Positions 1 through 6,599 of a stretch of 45,117 nucleotides of DNA are shown piece after piece. Location: positions 1 through 45,117 of the forward strand of contig DATDGI010000293.1 in the NCBI GenBank assembly GCA_036522155.1, written 5' to 3'. Each line of letters starts with the position of its first letter. Within the stretch, counting starts at the first letter, position 1. Source of the DNA: UBA9676 sp036522155 (GTDB lineage: Bacteria; Actinomycetota; Actinomycetes; Streptosporangiales; Streptosporangiaceae). A program made the position numbers and the translations under genes. The notes beneath the pieces were generated by a model. It was not told the origin of the DNA, did no database searches, and was given only the letters and a program-made list of their open reading frames with translations.

Positions 1-557
1 GAGGCCAGTCGCCCCGCGGCGACGGTGGCCGGGACCTCGCGCAGCAGTGCGCTCTGCGCCACCCGGGCCACGGCGCGGACCTGGCTGAGCCGCTGTTGCG
101 CCGTCGTGCGCAGCGCAGCGTTGACGACAGCGAACGCGGCCAGCAGCACCAGTTCGCCCAGGTGCGACACGAGCCTGCCCGCACCGCCCGGCTGTCCCAC
201 GATGAGCCCGGCGCCCAGCAGCAGCGCCCACCCCGCCAGCACGGCGGTGATCCGCGTGGGCAGCACCAGCGATGCCAGCAGCGGGCCGACCGCCAGCCAG
301 GGGACCGGGATGAGGCCACTGCCCGTCCGGTACTGCGCCACCGCCACCGCCGTGATGGCAAGACAGAGCACCAGCGCGAACACCCGCCGGGCACGCACCC
401 TCGCTGGCGGGGAAGGTCCCGACGCATCCAGTGCAATGCCGCTGCCAGAACGCGCAGGAGACACACGCAAGCGCCGCCACCACGCCCCGCCTGCGCGTGG
501 CGCCGCTTCCAGCACGAACCTTGTGCTTTTCCTCGCGAGGCTGCCCTGCCTTTGCAT
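1..557 (-). CDS. Membrane-anchored SpoIIE/PP2C phosphatase, N-terminal part only
   Basis: My own minus-strand reading gives about 185 codons without a stop that leave the window at position 1. A basic N-terminus (ATG at 557; TTG at 470 is an alternative) is followed by three or four hydrophobic segments, then a juxtamembrane helix containing RAVARVAQSALLREVPATVA. That layout (short membrane domain, then an AVAEAAQRALLRPLP-like linker) is typical of actinobacterial SpoIIE-family serine phosphatases, which usually act on anti-sigma-factor antagonists. The catalytic PP2C domain would lie outside the window, so the call rests on the membrane part and linker only. The overlapping plus-strand open frames here are composition artefacts. 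Confidence 0.6.
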   Translation of the reverse strand, partial: MQRQGSLARKSTRFVLEAAPRAGGAWWRRLRVSPARSGSGIALDASGPSPPARVRARRVFALVLCLAITAVAVAQYRTGSGLIPVPWLAVGPLLASLVLPTRITAVLAGWALLLGAGLIVGQPGGAGRLVSHLGELVLLAAFAVVNAALRTTAQQRLSQVRAVARVAQSALLREVPATVAAGRLA

Positions 558-727
558 ATTCCCGGCATTGGCCGCTTACCTCGGGGCAGTCTGCAGAGTC
601 GCTACGAACCCGTTCTGCACTTCCGGAAGGTTCGCTGAGGGCGCGAAGACCATCACGCCAGGAGCCTGATGGCCGCCCACCGTCCGCGACTTCACCCCCG
701 CCCGGCAGGTTTGACAGGATTGGCCGC

Positions 728-1567
728 ATGCGATTCGCCTTCAAGACCGCCCCGCAGAACACCACCTGGCACGACATGCTCGCCGTGTGGAAGGAAGCCG
801 ACGACATCGAGATATTCGAGTCAGGCTGGACGTTCGACCACTTCTACCCGATTTTCGGCGATTCGGCTGGCCCCTGCCTGGAGGGATGGATGACGCTCGC
901 CGCGCTGGCGCAGGCGACCCGCCGGCTCCGGTTCGGGACGCTCGTCACCGGCATCCACTACCGCCATCCCGCGGTTCTGGCCAACATGGCCGCGACACTC
1001 GACATCGTCTCCGGCGGCAGGCTCGAACTCGGCATCGGCGCCGGATGGAACGAGGAAGAATCCGGCGCCTACGGCATCGAGCTGGGCAGCCCTCGTGAGC
1101 GCAGCGACCGGCTCGAGGAAGCGTGCGAGGTCATCGTCGGGCTGCTGACACGGGAGACGACCGATTTCGCCGGTAAGTTCTACCAGCTGACCAGCGCGCG
1201 GTGTGAGCCAAAACCCGTGCAGAGGCCGCATCCGCCGCTCTGCATCGGCGGCAGCGGGGAGCGCCGCACGCTGCGCACCGCCGCGCGGTTCGCACAGCAC
1301 TGGAACTTCGTCGGCGGCACGCCCGCGGAGTTCGCGCGCAAGCGCGACGTGCTGCACGCGCACTGCCAGGACATCGGGCGTGATCCGCAGGAGATCACGT
1401 TGTCCAGCCATGTCCGGCTGGGCGCCGGCGCCGATCCCGGGCCGGCCGTGGAGGCGGCGGCGGCACTTGGCGAACTGGGCCTCGACCTGGCCATCGTCCA
1501 GCTCCCGCCGCCGCACGACCCCGCGGTACTTACCCCGCTCGCCGAGGCCCTCGCCCAGCTGGCCTGA
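728..1567 (+). CDS. LLM-class F420-dependent oxidoreductase
   Basis: A 279-residue luciferase-like TIM-barrel protein. The N-terminus MRFAFKTAPQNTTWHDML, then WTFDHF, ATRRLRFGTLVTG and LDIVSGGRLELGIGAGW match the F420-dependent branch of the family, where the GRLELGIGAGW segment helps hold the deazaflavin; GGSGERRTLRTAARFA is the usual C-terminal cofactor region. It probably moves hydride between F420 and an unknown small substrate in the cytoplasm. The frame is open further upstream, but homology begins at this ATG. The Shine-Dalgarno is weak. The methyltransferase starts 30 bp downstream on the same strand, so the two may be co-transcribed. Confidence 0.85.
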   Translation: MRFAFKTAPQNTTWHDMLAVWKEADDIEIFESGWTFDHFYPIFGDSAGPCLEGWMTLAALAQATRRLRFGTLVTGIHYRHPAVLANMAATLDIVSGGRLELGIGAGWNEEESGAYGIELGSPRERSDRLEEACEVIVGLLTRETTDFAGKFYQLTSARCEPKPVQRPHPPLCIGGSGERRTLRTAARFAQHWNFVGGTPAEFARKRDVLHAHCQDIGRDPQEITLSSHVRLGAGADPGPAVEAAAALGELGLDLAIVQLPPPHDPAVLTPLAEALAQLA

Positions 1568-1597
1568 GGCGGGCACGCGCCGGGGAGGAGGACGAGC

Positions 1598-2272
1598 TTG
1601 CCCGCGGACCCAGCCCGCCGGCGGCTGTTCGGCCGCTACTACGCCCGGGTGAGCCCGGCGATGGACACCGGGGGAATGCTCGCCTACCGCCAGCGGCTGC
1701 TGGCCGGCCTGGCCGGGCAGGTGATCGAGGTGGGCGCGGGCAACGGCCTCAACTTCGCCCACTACCCGGCGACGGTCACCCGGGTGCTAGCCGTTGAGCC
1801 GAATCCGGTCTTGCGGGAGATCGCCAGCCAGCACGCCGCGAACGCGCCGGTACCGGTGGAGGTCTGTGACGGCCACGCCGAGCGGCTGCCAGCCGCCGAC
1901 GGGGTCTTCGACGCGGCCGTGGCCAGCCTGGTGCTGTGCAGCGTCGCCGATCAGGGGGCGGTCCTGCGCGAGATCCGGCGGGTGCTCCGGCCCGGCGGCC
2001 AGCTCCGTTTCCTCGAGCACGTCCAGGCGCGGGCTCCCGGCCTGCGGCGGCTGCAGCGCCTGGCCGACGCCACCCTGTGGCCACCGCTGGCGGGGGGCTG
2101 CCACACCGGCCGCGACACCGTCGCCGCCATCGAGGCGGCGGGATTCACGGTCGGGGAGGTCGAGGCGTTCCGGTTCCCCGACTCCTGGCTGACCACACCG
2201 GCCTCACCGCACGTGCGCGGGGAGGCGGTCAGCGGAGCCGCCACGGATCGCCGAGCTCCGCCAGCGCCGTAA
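1598..2272 (+). CDS. Class I SAM-dependent methyltransferase (METTL7/UbiE-like)
   Basis: A 224-residue Rossmann methyltransferase. Motif I is VIEVGAGNGLNFAHYP, motif II VLAVEPNP, then ASLVLCSV and the post-motif helix EIRRVLRPGGQLRFLEHV. GLNFAHYP and the late CHTGRDT segment resemble METTL7-type small-molecule or thiol methyltransferases (family inference). The TTG start is chosen because a strong GGGGAGGAGG ribosome site lies about 6 nt upstream. The 3' end overlaps the convergent reductase gene by 44 bp, so no intergenic terminator separates them. Substrate unknown. Confidence 0.82.
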   Translation: MPADPARRRLFGRYYARVSPAMDTGGMLAYRQRLLAGLAGQVIEVGAGNGLNFAHYPATVTRVLAVEPNPVLREIASQHAANAPVPVEVCDGHAERLPAADGVFDAAVASLVLCSVADQGAVLREIRRVLRPGGQLRFLEHVQARAPGLRRLQRLADATLWPPLAGGCHTGRDTVAAIEAAGFTVGEVEAFRFPDSWLTTPASPHVRGEAVSGAATDRRAPPAP

Positions 2273-3212
2273 TCAGGTAGTGCACCGCCCGGGTCTGTGG
2301 CACGTCCACGCCCACCCGGCCCGCGATCTCGATCAGCGCGCCGGTCAGGCAGCCGATCTCCAGCGGCTTGCCCGCCAGCCGGTCCTGCAGCATCGAGGTG
2401 CGGTGGCCGCCCACCTCGATGGCCGCGGCCAGCCTGCGCTCGATCGTAATCGGCAGCTCGACCCCGAGCGCGCCCGCCACCTCGGCGCATTCGGTCATGA
2501 TCGCCCGGACCAGCGCCAGCGCGCCCGGCGACTCGCCGAGCTGGCCCAGGGTGACCCCGAGCAGCGCGGTCACCGGGTTGAGGGAGGCGTTGCCGATCAT
2601 CTTCAGCCAGATCTGGGCGCGAAGCCCGGCGGCGACCGGCGCCCGCAGGCCGCCCGCCCGGAAGGCCTGGCTGATCTGCGCGCAGCGCTCGCTGGGGCGG
2701 TCCTCCGGCTCGCCCAGCGAGAACCGCTTCCCCTCGACGTGCCGGATGACGCCCGGTTCGGCGATCTCGGCCGCGCAATAGACAACGCAGCCGACCACGC
2801 TGGCCGGCTCGATGGCCTGGCTGACCACTCCGGCCGGATCGACGCTCTCGATGACCAGGTCCCGGTACGGCCCGGGCGGCCCCTGGAAGTACCACCACGG
2901 GATGCCGTTCTGCCCGGCGATGACGGCCGTGCCCGGGCGGAGCGCCCGGTGCAGCGCCGGCGCCACCTCCGGCAGGCTGTACGCCTTCAGCCCGAGGAAC
3001 ACCACGTCGGCCTGGCCGGCCGCGGCCAGGTCGTCGGTGGCCTCCGGGTGGGCCGTGAAGTCGCCGGCCGGGCTCAGCACCCGGATCCCGCCCGCCCGCA
3101 GCGCGGCCAGGTGCGGGCCGCGGGCGATCAGGATGACGTCGCTGCCGCCGCGGGCCAGGCAGGCGCCGACATAACCGCCGATGGCGCCGGCGCCGACGAC
3201 CGCGAACCTCAC
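2229..3212 (-). CDS. 2-dehydropantoate 2-reductase family protein (ApbA/PanE-like)
   Basis: A 327-residue NADPH-dependent ketopantoate-reductase-like enzyme. The N-terminal Rossmann motif is VVGAGAIGGYVGACLARGG, followed by the GLKAYSLPEV lysine region, the QNGIPWWYF loop and the C-terminal helix motif KMIGNASLNPVTALLG with the family's conserved lysine. The WWYF loop is common in broad-family members, and no other pantothenate gene is nearby, so a role as the biosynthetic PanE is doubtful. Its start overlaps the stop of the acyl-CoA synthetase by 4 bp (ATGA), which implies translational coupling and a shared pathway. Confidence 0.82.
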   Translation of the reverse strand: MRFAVVGAGAIGGYVGACLARGGSDVILIARGPHLAALRAGGIRVLSPAGDFTAHPEATDDLAAAGQADVVFLGLKAYSLPEVAPALHRALRPGTAVIAGQNGIPWWYFQGPPGPYRDLVIESVDPAGVVSQAIEPASVVGCVVYCAAEIAEPGVIRHVEGKRFSLGEPEDRPSERCAQISQAFRAGGLRAPVAAGLRAQIWLKMIGNASLNPVTALLGVTLGQLGESPGALALVRAIMTECAEVAGALGVELPITIERRLAAAIEVGGHRTSMLQDRLAGKPLEIGCLTGALIEIAGRVGVDVPQTRAVHYLITALAELGDPWRLR

Positions 3213-4720
3213 CGGTCCTGCTCCATCAGCCGCGCGGCGATCCGGTTGCGCTGGATCTTGCCGGTGGGGGTGCGCGGGATGTCGGCCACCACGTGAATCA
3301 CCTTAGGCACCTTGTAGTCGGCCAGCACGGCCCGGCAGGCCTCACGCAGATGGGCCGGTTCCACGTCCCCGCACAGGGTCACCGCCGCCCCGACCACCTG
3401 GCCGTACTTCTCGTCGTCGATACCGAAACAGGCCGCGTCGGCGACCGCCGGATGCGACCTGAGGACGGCCTCCACCTCGCCCGGCGAGACGTTATCACCG
3501 CCGCGGATGATCAGCTCCTTGATCCGGCCCTCCAGCCGCAGGTAGCCATCGGCGAGCAGGCCGCGGTCGCCGGTACGGAACCAGCCGCCGAAGAACGACT
3601 CGGCGTTCGCCTCCGGGTCGTTCAGGTACCCGGAGGTCACCCCGGGACCGCGGACCACCACCTCACCGGCCTGCCCGGCCGGGACGTCCCGGCCCGCCTG
3701 GTCCACGATCCTGACCTCCGCGCCGGCCGGGACGCCGACCGTGCCCGGCTGGTTCGGCCGCGGCGGCAGCGGGTTCGCGGTCATCTGATGACTGGCCTCG
3801 GTCATCCCGTACGCCTCCAGGATCGGCGCGTCGTACAGCTTGGCCAGGGTGCCGGCCAGCGCCGGCGGCAGCGCCGAACTGCACGAGCGGACGAACCGGA
3901 TGGCCGGGGCGGGCTCGGTGCCGTGCTCGATGAGTTCGGCATGGATGGTAGGGCTGGCGGAGACCCAGGTCACGTCCAGCTCGGTCACCTGCCGCCAGTA
4001 CCGCCGCTGGGTCAGCCGCCGCGGGGTGACCACCGAGCCACCCGCCGCGAGCTGGGCCAGGATGGAGGCGATCAGCCCGTGGACGTGGAACATCGGCATG
4101 GCGCAGTAGGAGACGTCGCCCCCGGTGAGGGCGTAGTGGGCCGCGATGGCGCGGGCCGACGCCATCACGTTGCGCTGCCGCAGCGGCACCAGCTTGGGCC
4201 GCCGGGTGGTGCCGCTGGTGTGCAGCAGCAGCGCCACGTCCCCGGCCGAGCCGGGCTGGAACGGGGCCGGCCGGGTGGCCGGCCGACCGGCCACCGACAG
4301 CAGCGGCGGGCCCGGCGGCTGGTTGGTGACGTCCACGATGGTCCGCTGGCCCGCCGCCGCCCGGGCGTCGGCGCCCCGCCCGGCCTGGATCAGCACCAGG
4401 CCGGGGTCCAGGTCGTCCAGGTAGAACCGGTATTCGGCGCTGGTGTAGCCGGGGTTGAGCGGCGCGGCGATAGCGCCCACGGCCGTGACGGCGAGCAGCA
4501 GTTCCACCACTTCCGGGCCGTTGGGCATGACGATGGCTACCCGCTGGCCCGGGGCCACGCCCAGCCCGGCGAGCTGGCCGGCCAGCCGGAGGACCGCGCG
4601 GGCCAGGTCCCCGTGCGCGATCGAGCTGCCGTCGTCGGGGCAGATCAGCGCGGGGCAGCCGCTGCCGTCACGGAGGATCGCCAGCAGTGGCTCGGGTGAC
4701 GACGGCGGTGGGGGTGTCAC
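3209..4720 (-). CDS. AMP-forming acyl-CoA synthetase (ANL superfamily)
   Basis: An adenylate-forming ligase of about 503 residues. The P-loop is LLLHTSGTTRRPKLVPL, the A5 motif YGMTEASHQMT, the A7/A8 hinge GWFRTGDRG...GRIKELIIRGG, and the C-terminal catalytic lysine lies in PRTPTGKIQRNRI. It should activate a carboxylic acid to its CoA thioester via an acyl-adenylate; the acid is unknown. I prefer the GTG at 4720 over the in-frame ATG at 4732 because GGGAGG sits 4 nt before the GTG while the ATG has no usable ribosome site. A GC-rich hairpin lies just upstream. It is coupled to the ketopantoate-reductase-like gene. Confidence 0.88.
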   Translation of the reverse strand: MTPPPPSSPEPLLAILRDGSGCPALICPDDGSSIAHGDLARAVLRLAGQLAGLGVAPGQRVAIVMPNGPEVVELLLAVTAVGAIAAPLNPGYTSAEYRFYLDDLDPGLVLIQAGRGADARAAAGQRTIVDVTNQPPGPPLLSVAGRPATRPAPFQPGSAGDVALLLHTSGTTRRPKLVPLRQRNVMASARAIAAHYALTGGDVSYCAMPMFHVHGLIASILAQLAAGGSVVTPRRLTQRRYWRQVTELDVTWVSASPTIHAELIEHGTEPAPAIRFVRSCSSALPPALAGTLAKLYDAPILEAYGMTEASHQMTANPLPPRPNQPGTVGVPAGAEVRIVDQAGRDVPAGQAGEVVVRGPGVTSGYLNDPEANAESFFGGWFRTGDRGLLADGYLRLEGRIKELIIRGGDNVSPGEVEAVLRSHPAVADAACFGIDDEKYGQVVGAAVTLCGDVEPAHLREACRAVLADYKVPKVIHVVADIPRTPTGKIQRNRIAARLMEQDR

Positions 4721-4733
4721 GGTGCCTCCCATC

Positions 4734-4753
4734 CCCCGGGCGGGCTCCCGGGG
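4734..4753 (-). promoter_or_regulatory. GC hairpin at the acyl-CoA synthetase start
   Basis: Perfect inverted repeat CCCCGGG-N6-CCCGGGG placed between a TATATC-like -10 (4753-4758, minus strand) and the GGGAGG ribosome site of the acyl-CoA synthetase gene. It could be an operator or a 5'-UTR stem limiting translation. No matching -35 is clear. Confidence 0.35.
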
Positions 4754-4904
4754 ATATACAGGAATGCCGAAGCAGAACGGCTGGCGTGGCTGGCGTCTCC
4801 GGTGACGCCGGATGATTTTCCTGGCCCCGGGATGGGCGCAGTGATCGCTGGCGAGTGACTCGTCAGGTGCCCGGCGGCCAGGTCATGGCCCCGCCGGGCC
4901 GGAA

Positions 4905-4924
4905 CTTGTGCTCCTGTTCACAAG
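4905..4924. promoter_or_regulatory. CRP/GlxR-like site 1
   Basis: CTTGTG-N8-CACAAG, a 6-bp inverted repeat containing TGTG-N8-CACA, the spacing of CRP-family sites (TGTGA-N6-TCACA). It lies in the 291-bp divergent spacer between the acyl-CoA synthetase and YbaK-like genes. A near copy lies exactly 65 bp to the right. Confidence 0.45.
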
Positions 4925-4969
4925 GGCGTTCCCCGCCCCGTGCACCGCCGAACCCGGCCACAACGGAAA

Positions 4970-4989
4970 CATGTGCGCTTATTCACAAG
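4970..4989. promoter_or_regulatory. CRP/GlxR-like site 2
   Basis: CATGTG-N8-CACAAG, again TGTG-N8-CACA, sharing the right-hand TTCACAAGGGC with site 1. Its centre is about 44 bp before the ATG of the YbaK-like gene, close to class II activator geometry if that transcript has almost no leader (inference). Confidence 0.45.
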
Positions 4990-5023
4990 GGCTCGGGAAC
5001 CGCGCCACTACGGCGGTGGCAGG

Positions 5024-5578
5024 ATGAGGCGGGTGGAGGCAATGGGTTCGCTGGCCATGGTGCCCGCGCTGGACCGGGCCGACCTGCTGGCCGCGCCGGT
5101 GGCGGCGGCCCTGGCCGCGCTGAACGGGGCGTCCGGCGCCGGCGAGGTCGGGGTGGCCGAGATCGATCCGGCCCTGGCCGACACCGCCGCGTTCTGCGAG
5201 CGGTACGGGGTCAGCGCGGCCGAGTCGGCCAACTGCGTGGTGATCACCGGGCGCCGGGACGGGCAGCCGCGCTACGCCGCCTGCGTGGTGCTCGCCACCA
5301 CCCGGGCCGACGTGAACGGCGTGGCCAGGCGCGAGCTCGACGTCAGGAAGGCGTCGTTCGCCGCGGTGGACGAGGCGGTCAGCGCGACCGGGATGGAGTA
5401 CGGCGGGATCACCCCGGTCGGCCTGCCTGATGGCTGGCGGGTCCTGGTCGACGGCCTGGTCGCCGCGGCGCCGCGGGTCGTGATCGGCAGCGGGGTCCGG
5501 CGGTCCAAGCTGGCGCTCCCGGGCAGCCTGCTCGGGCAGCTGCCCGGCGCCACCGTGATCGACGGCCTCGCCCGCTGA
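5024..5578 (+). CDS. YbaK/EbsC-type aminoacyl-tRNA deacylase domain protein
   Basis: A 184-residue protein of the YbaK/ProX editing fold. FCERYGVSAAESANCVVI is the family's N-terminal motif, ADVNGVARREL and VRKASFAAVDEA carry the conserved lysine and helix, and GGITPVGLPDGWRVLVD is the GGxxPxG active-site loop. Such proteins hydrolyse mischarged tRNAs (classically Cys-tRNAPro), though stand-alone actinobacterial members are mostly uncharacterised. ATG 5024 or ATG 5042 could be the start; a GGAGG ends 3 nt before 5042, which is rather close. Two TGTG-N8-CACA sites lie upstream. A hairpin separates it from the convergent XRE regulator. Confidence 0.82.
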   Translation: MRRVEAMGSLAMVPALDRADLLAAPVAAALAALNGASGAGEVGVAEIDPALADTAAFCERYGVSAAESANCVVITGRRDGQPRYAACVVLATTRADVNGVARRELDVRKASFAAVDEAVSATGMEYGGITPVGLPDGWRVLVDGLVAAAPRVVIGSGVRRSKLALPGSLLGQLPGATVIDGLAR

Positions 5579-5581
5579 CCA

Positions 5582-5602
5582 GCCGGGCGCTCCCCGCCCG
5601 GC
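5582..5602. terminator. Bidirectional hairpin between convergent genes
   Basis: GCCGGGCG-CTCCC-CGCCCGGC: an 8-bp perfect stem with a 5-nt loop, 4 nt after the YbaK-like stop and 14 bp from the XRE stop. No U-tract, which is usual in high-GC actinobacteria. Confidence 0.55.
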
Positions 5603-5615
5603 CCGCGTCCGGCGG

Positions 5616-5990
5616 CTACCTCGCCGCCGGGCCGCCGCGCAGCATGCTGCGGTAGACCGCGATCAGGGCGGCCCGCTGGTCCGGCGTCAGCCGCTCGTCG
5701 GCGCTGATCACCGCCTCGGTCCCGGGCGCGGCCGGCTCGGCGCCCGGCTCGCTCGTGTTCACCAGCCCGGCGTGGGCCAGCATGGTCTCGGCCGACAGGT
5801 CGAGCGCGTCGGAGATCAGTTTGAGCACCCGGACCGACGGCTGGTGCAGGCCGCGCTCGATCTGGCTCAGGTAGGGGTTGGACAGGCTGGTCATCTGGGC
5901 GAGCTGCCGGAGCGAGAGGTTGGCCAGCTTGCGCTGGCTGCGGATGAAGGCGCCGAGCGCTTCCCGCTGCGCATCCCACGGATCGCTCAT
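5616..5990 (-). CDS. XRE-family helix-turn-helix regulator
   Basis: A 124-residue protein with a Cro/C1-type HTH at residues 11-65: FIRSQRKLANLSLRQLAQMT, then SNPYLSQIERG and PSVRVLKLISDALDLS. The remaining 55 residues are Ala/Pro-rich and end in a helix (TPDQRAALIAVYRSML). It sits next to the phasin and PHA synthase genes on the phasin strand; the inference is that it controls polyester granule genes, perhaps through the palindromes at 6434-6473. Start fixed by ATG after GGGAGCC. Confidence 0.88.
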   Translation of the reverse strand: MSDPWDAQREALGAFIRSQRKLANLSLRQLAQMTSLSNPYLSQIERGLHQPSVRVLKLISDALDLSAETMLAHAGLVNTSEPGAEPAAPGTEAVISADERLTPDQRAALIAVYRSMLRGGPAAR

Positions 5991-6054
5991 GGCGCCGGCT
6001 CCCTGTGCTGCTCACCCGCATTCGGCCCGGCCAGCATAGTGACCGGGCAGCCGC

Positions 6055-6087
6055 GCGCGGCGGGCCGTGGTACCTGGCCCGCCGCGC
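6055..6087 (-). terminator. Strong hairpin downstream of the phasin gene
   Basis: GCGCGGCGGGCC, 9-nt loop, GGCCCGCCGCGC: a perfect 12-bp GC-only stem starting 21 nt after the phasin stop. It should end most phasin transcripts before the XRE gene, letting phasin be made in excess of its regulator. No U-run. Confidence 0.6.
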
Positions 6088-6108
6088 CTGGGCTGATCAC
6101 CGGGGTGG

Positions 6109-6417
6109 TCAGTTCTTGGCCGCCGCGGCCTTGCCCCTGGCGGGCATCAGCGGGGCGGTCGCCGCCAGCACGTCCTCGGCGAACTTGCGCTGGCTGGCCA
6201 GCAGCTGCTCGGCGAAATCGTAGGCGCCGGCGACAACCTCCGACGGCGTGGGCAGCTTGGCGGCCAGCGGGACGTCCACGGCCGGCAGCTTCGGGGTGAT
6301 GGACTTGACCGCTTCGGCCCAGGTCTTGATGGCGTCGATGACGGCCTCCTGGCTCTTGCCGACGGTCTTCAGGATCTCTCCCTGGATCTCCTGGGTGGTG
6401 GTACGGGTGTCGGTCAT
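6109..6417 (-). CDS. Phasin-like PHA granule protein
   Basis: A 102-residue, mostly helical, Ala/Lys-rich protein: N-terminal TQEIQGEILKTVGKSQEAVI, central AIKTWAEAV, then FAEQLLASQRKFAEDVLAA and a lysine-rich tail. The FAEQLLASQRKFAEDVL amphipathic helix is typical of actinobacterial phasin-like proteins that coat polyhydroxyalkanoate granules. The divergent neighbour is a PHA synthase, which supports the role. ATG 6417 is preceded by GAGGAG; longer in-frame starts read through the promoter palindromes and are rejected. Confidence 0.75.
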   Translation of the reverse strand: MTDTRTTTQEIQGEILKTVGKSQEAVIDAIKTWAEAVKSITPKLPAVDVPLAAKLPTPSEVVAGAYDFAEQLLASQRKFAEDVLAATAPLMPARGKAAAAKN

Positions 6418-6433
6418 TTTTCGGGCTCCTCTG

Positions 6434-6473
6434 GTTAGCTTCGTAATGCTAACTATATCAAGCGCTCTGCTTG
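6434..6473 (-). promoter_or_regulatory. Phasin promoter with two palindromes
   Basis: GTTAGC-N8-GCTAAC (6434-6453) is a perfect 6-bp inverted repeat, and CAAGC-N5-GCTTG (6459-6473) a second one. The minus strand reads TATAGT (6457-6452), a good -10, between and overlapping them. The block is one of the few AT-rich stretches nearby. It looks like a repressor-controlled phasin promoter; the XRE protein is the obvious candidate (inference). Confidence 0.5.
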
Positions 6474-6599
6474 GTACGCCAATCGGGCGGGTGTGACTGC
6501 CCTCACACGCCGGGCCCGCCGTCGACCCGGCCGGCCGCCCTTGACCCTGGCGTGGGCGGCTCGTCACAGTGAACAGACAAGCCGTGGCCAGGAGGGCAG

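Noticed and set aside
711..716. Perfect TTGACA before the LLM gene
   Set aside because: Only 11 bp before the ATG with no -10 at proper distance, so not a promoter for that gene.
3293..4699. 468-codon frame antisense to the acyl-CoA synthetase
   Set aside because: Low-complexity mirror of the ANL enzyme.
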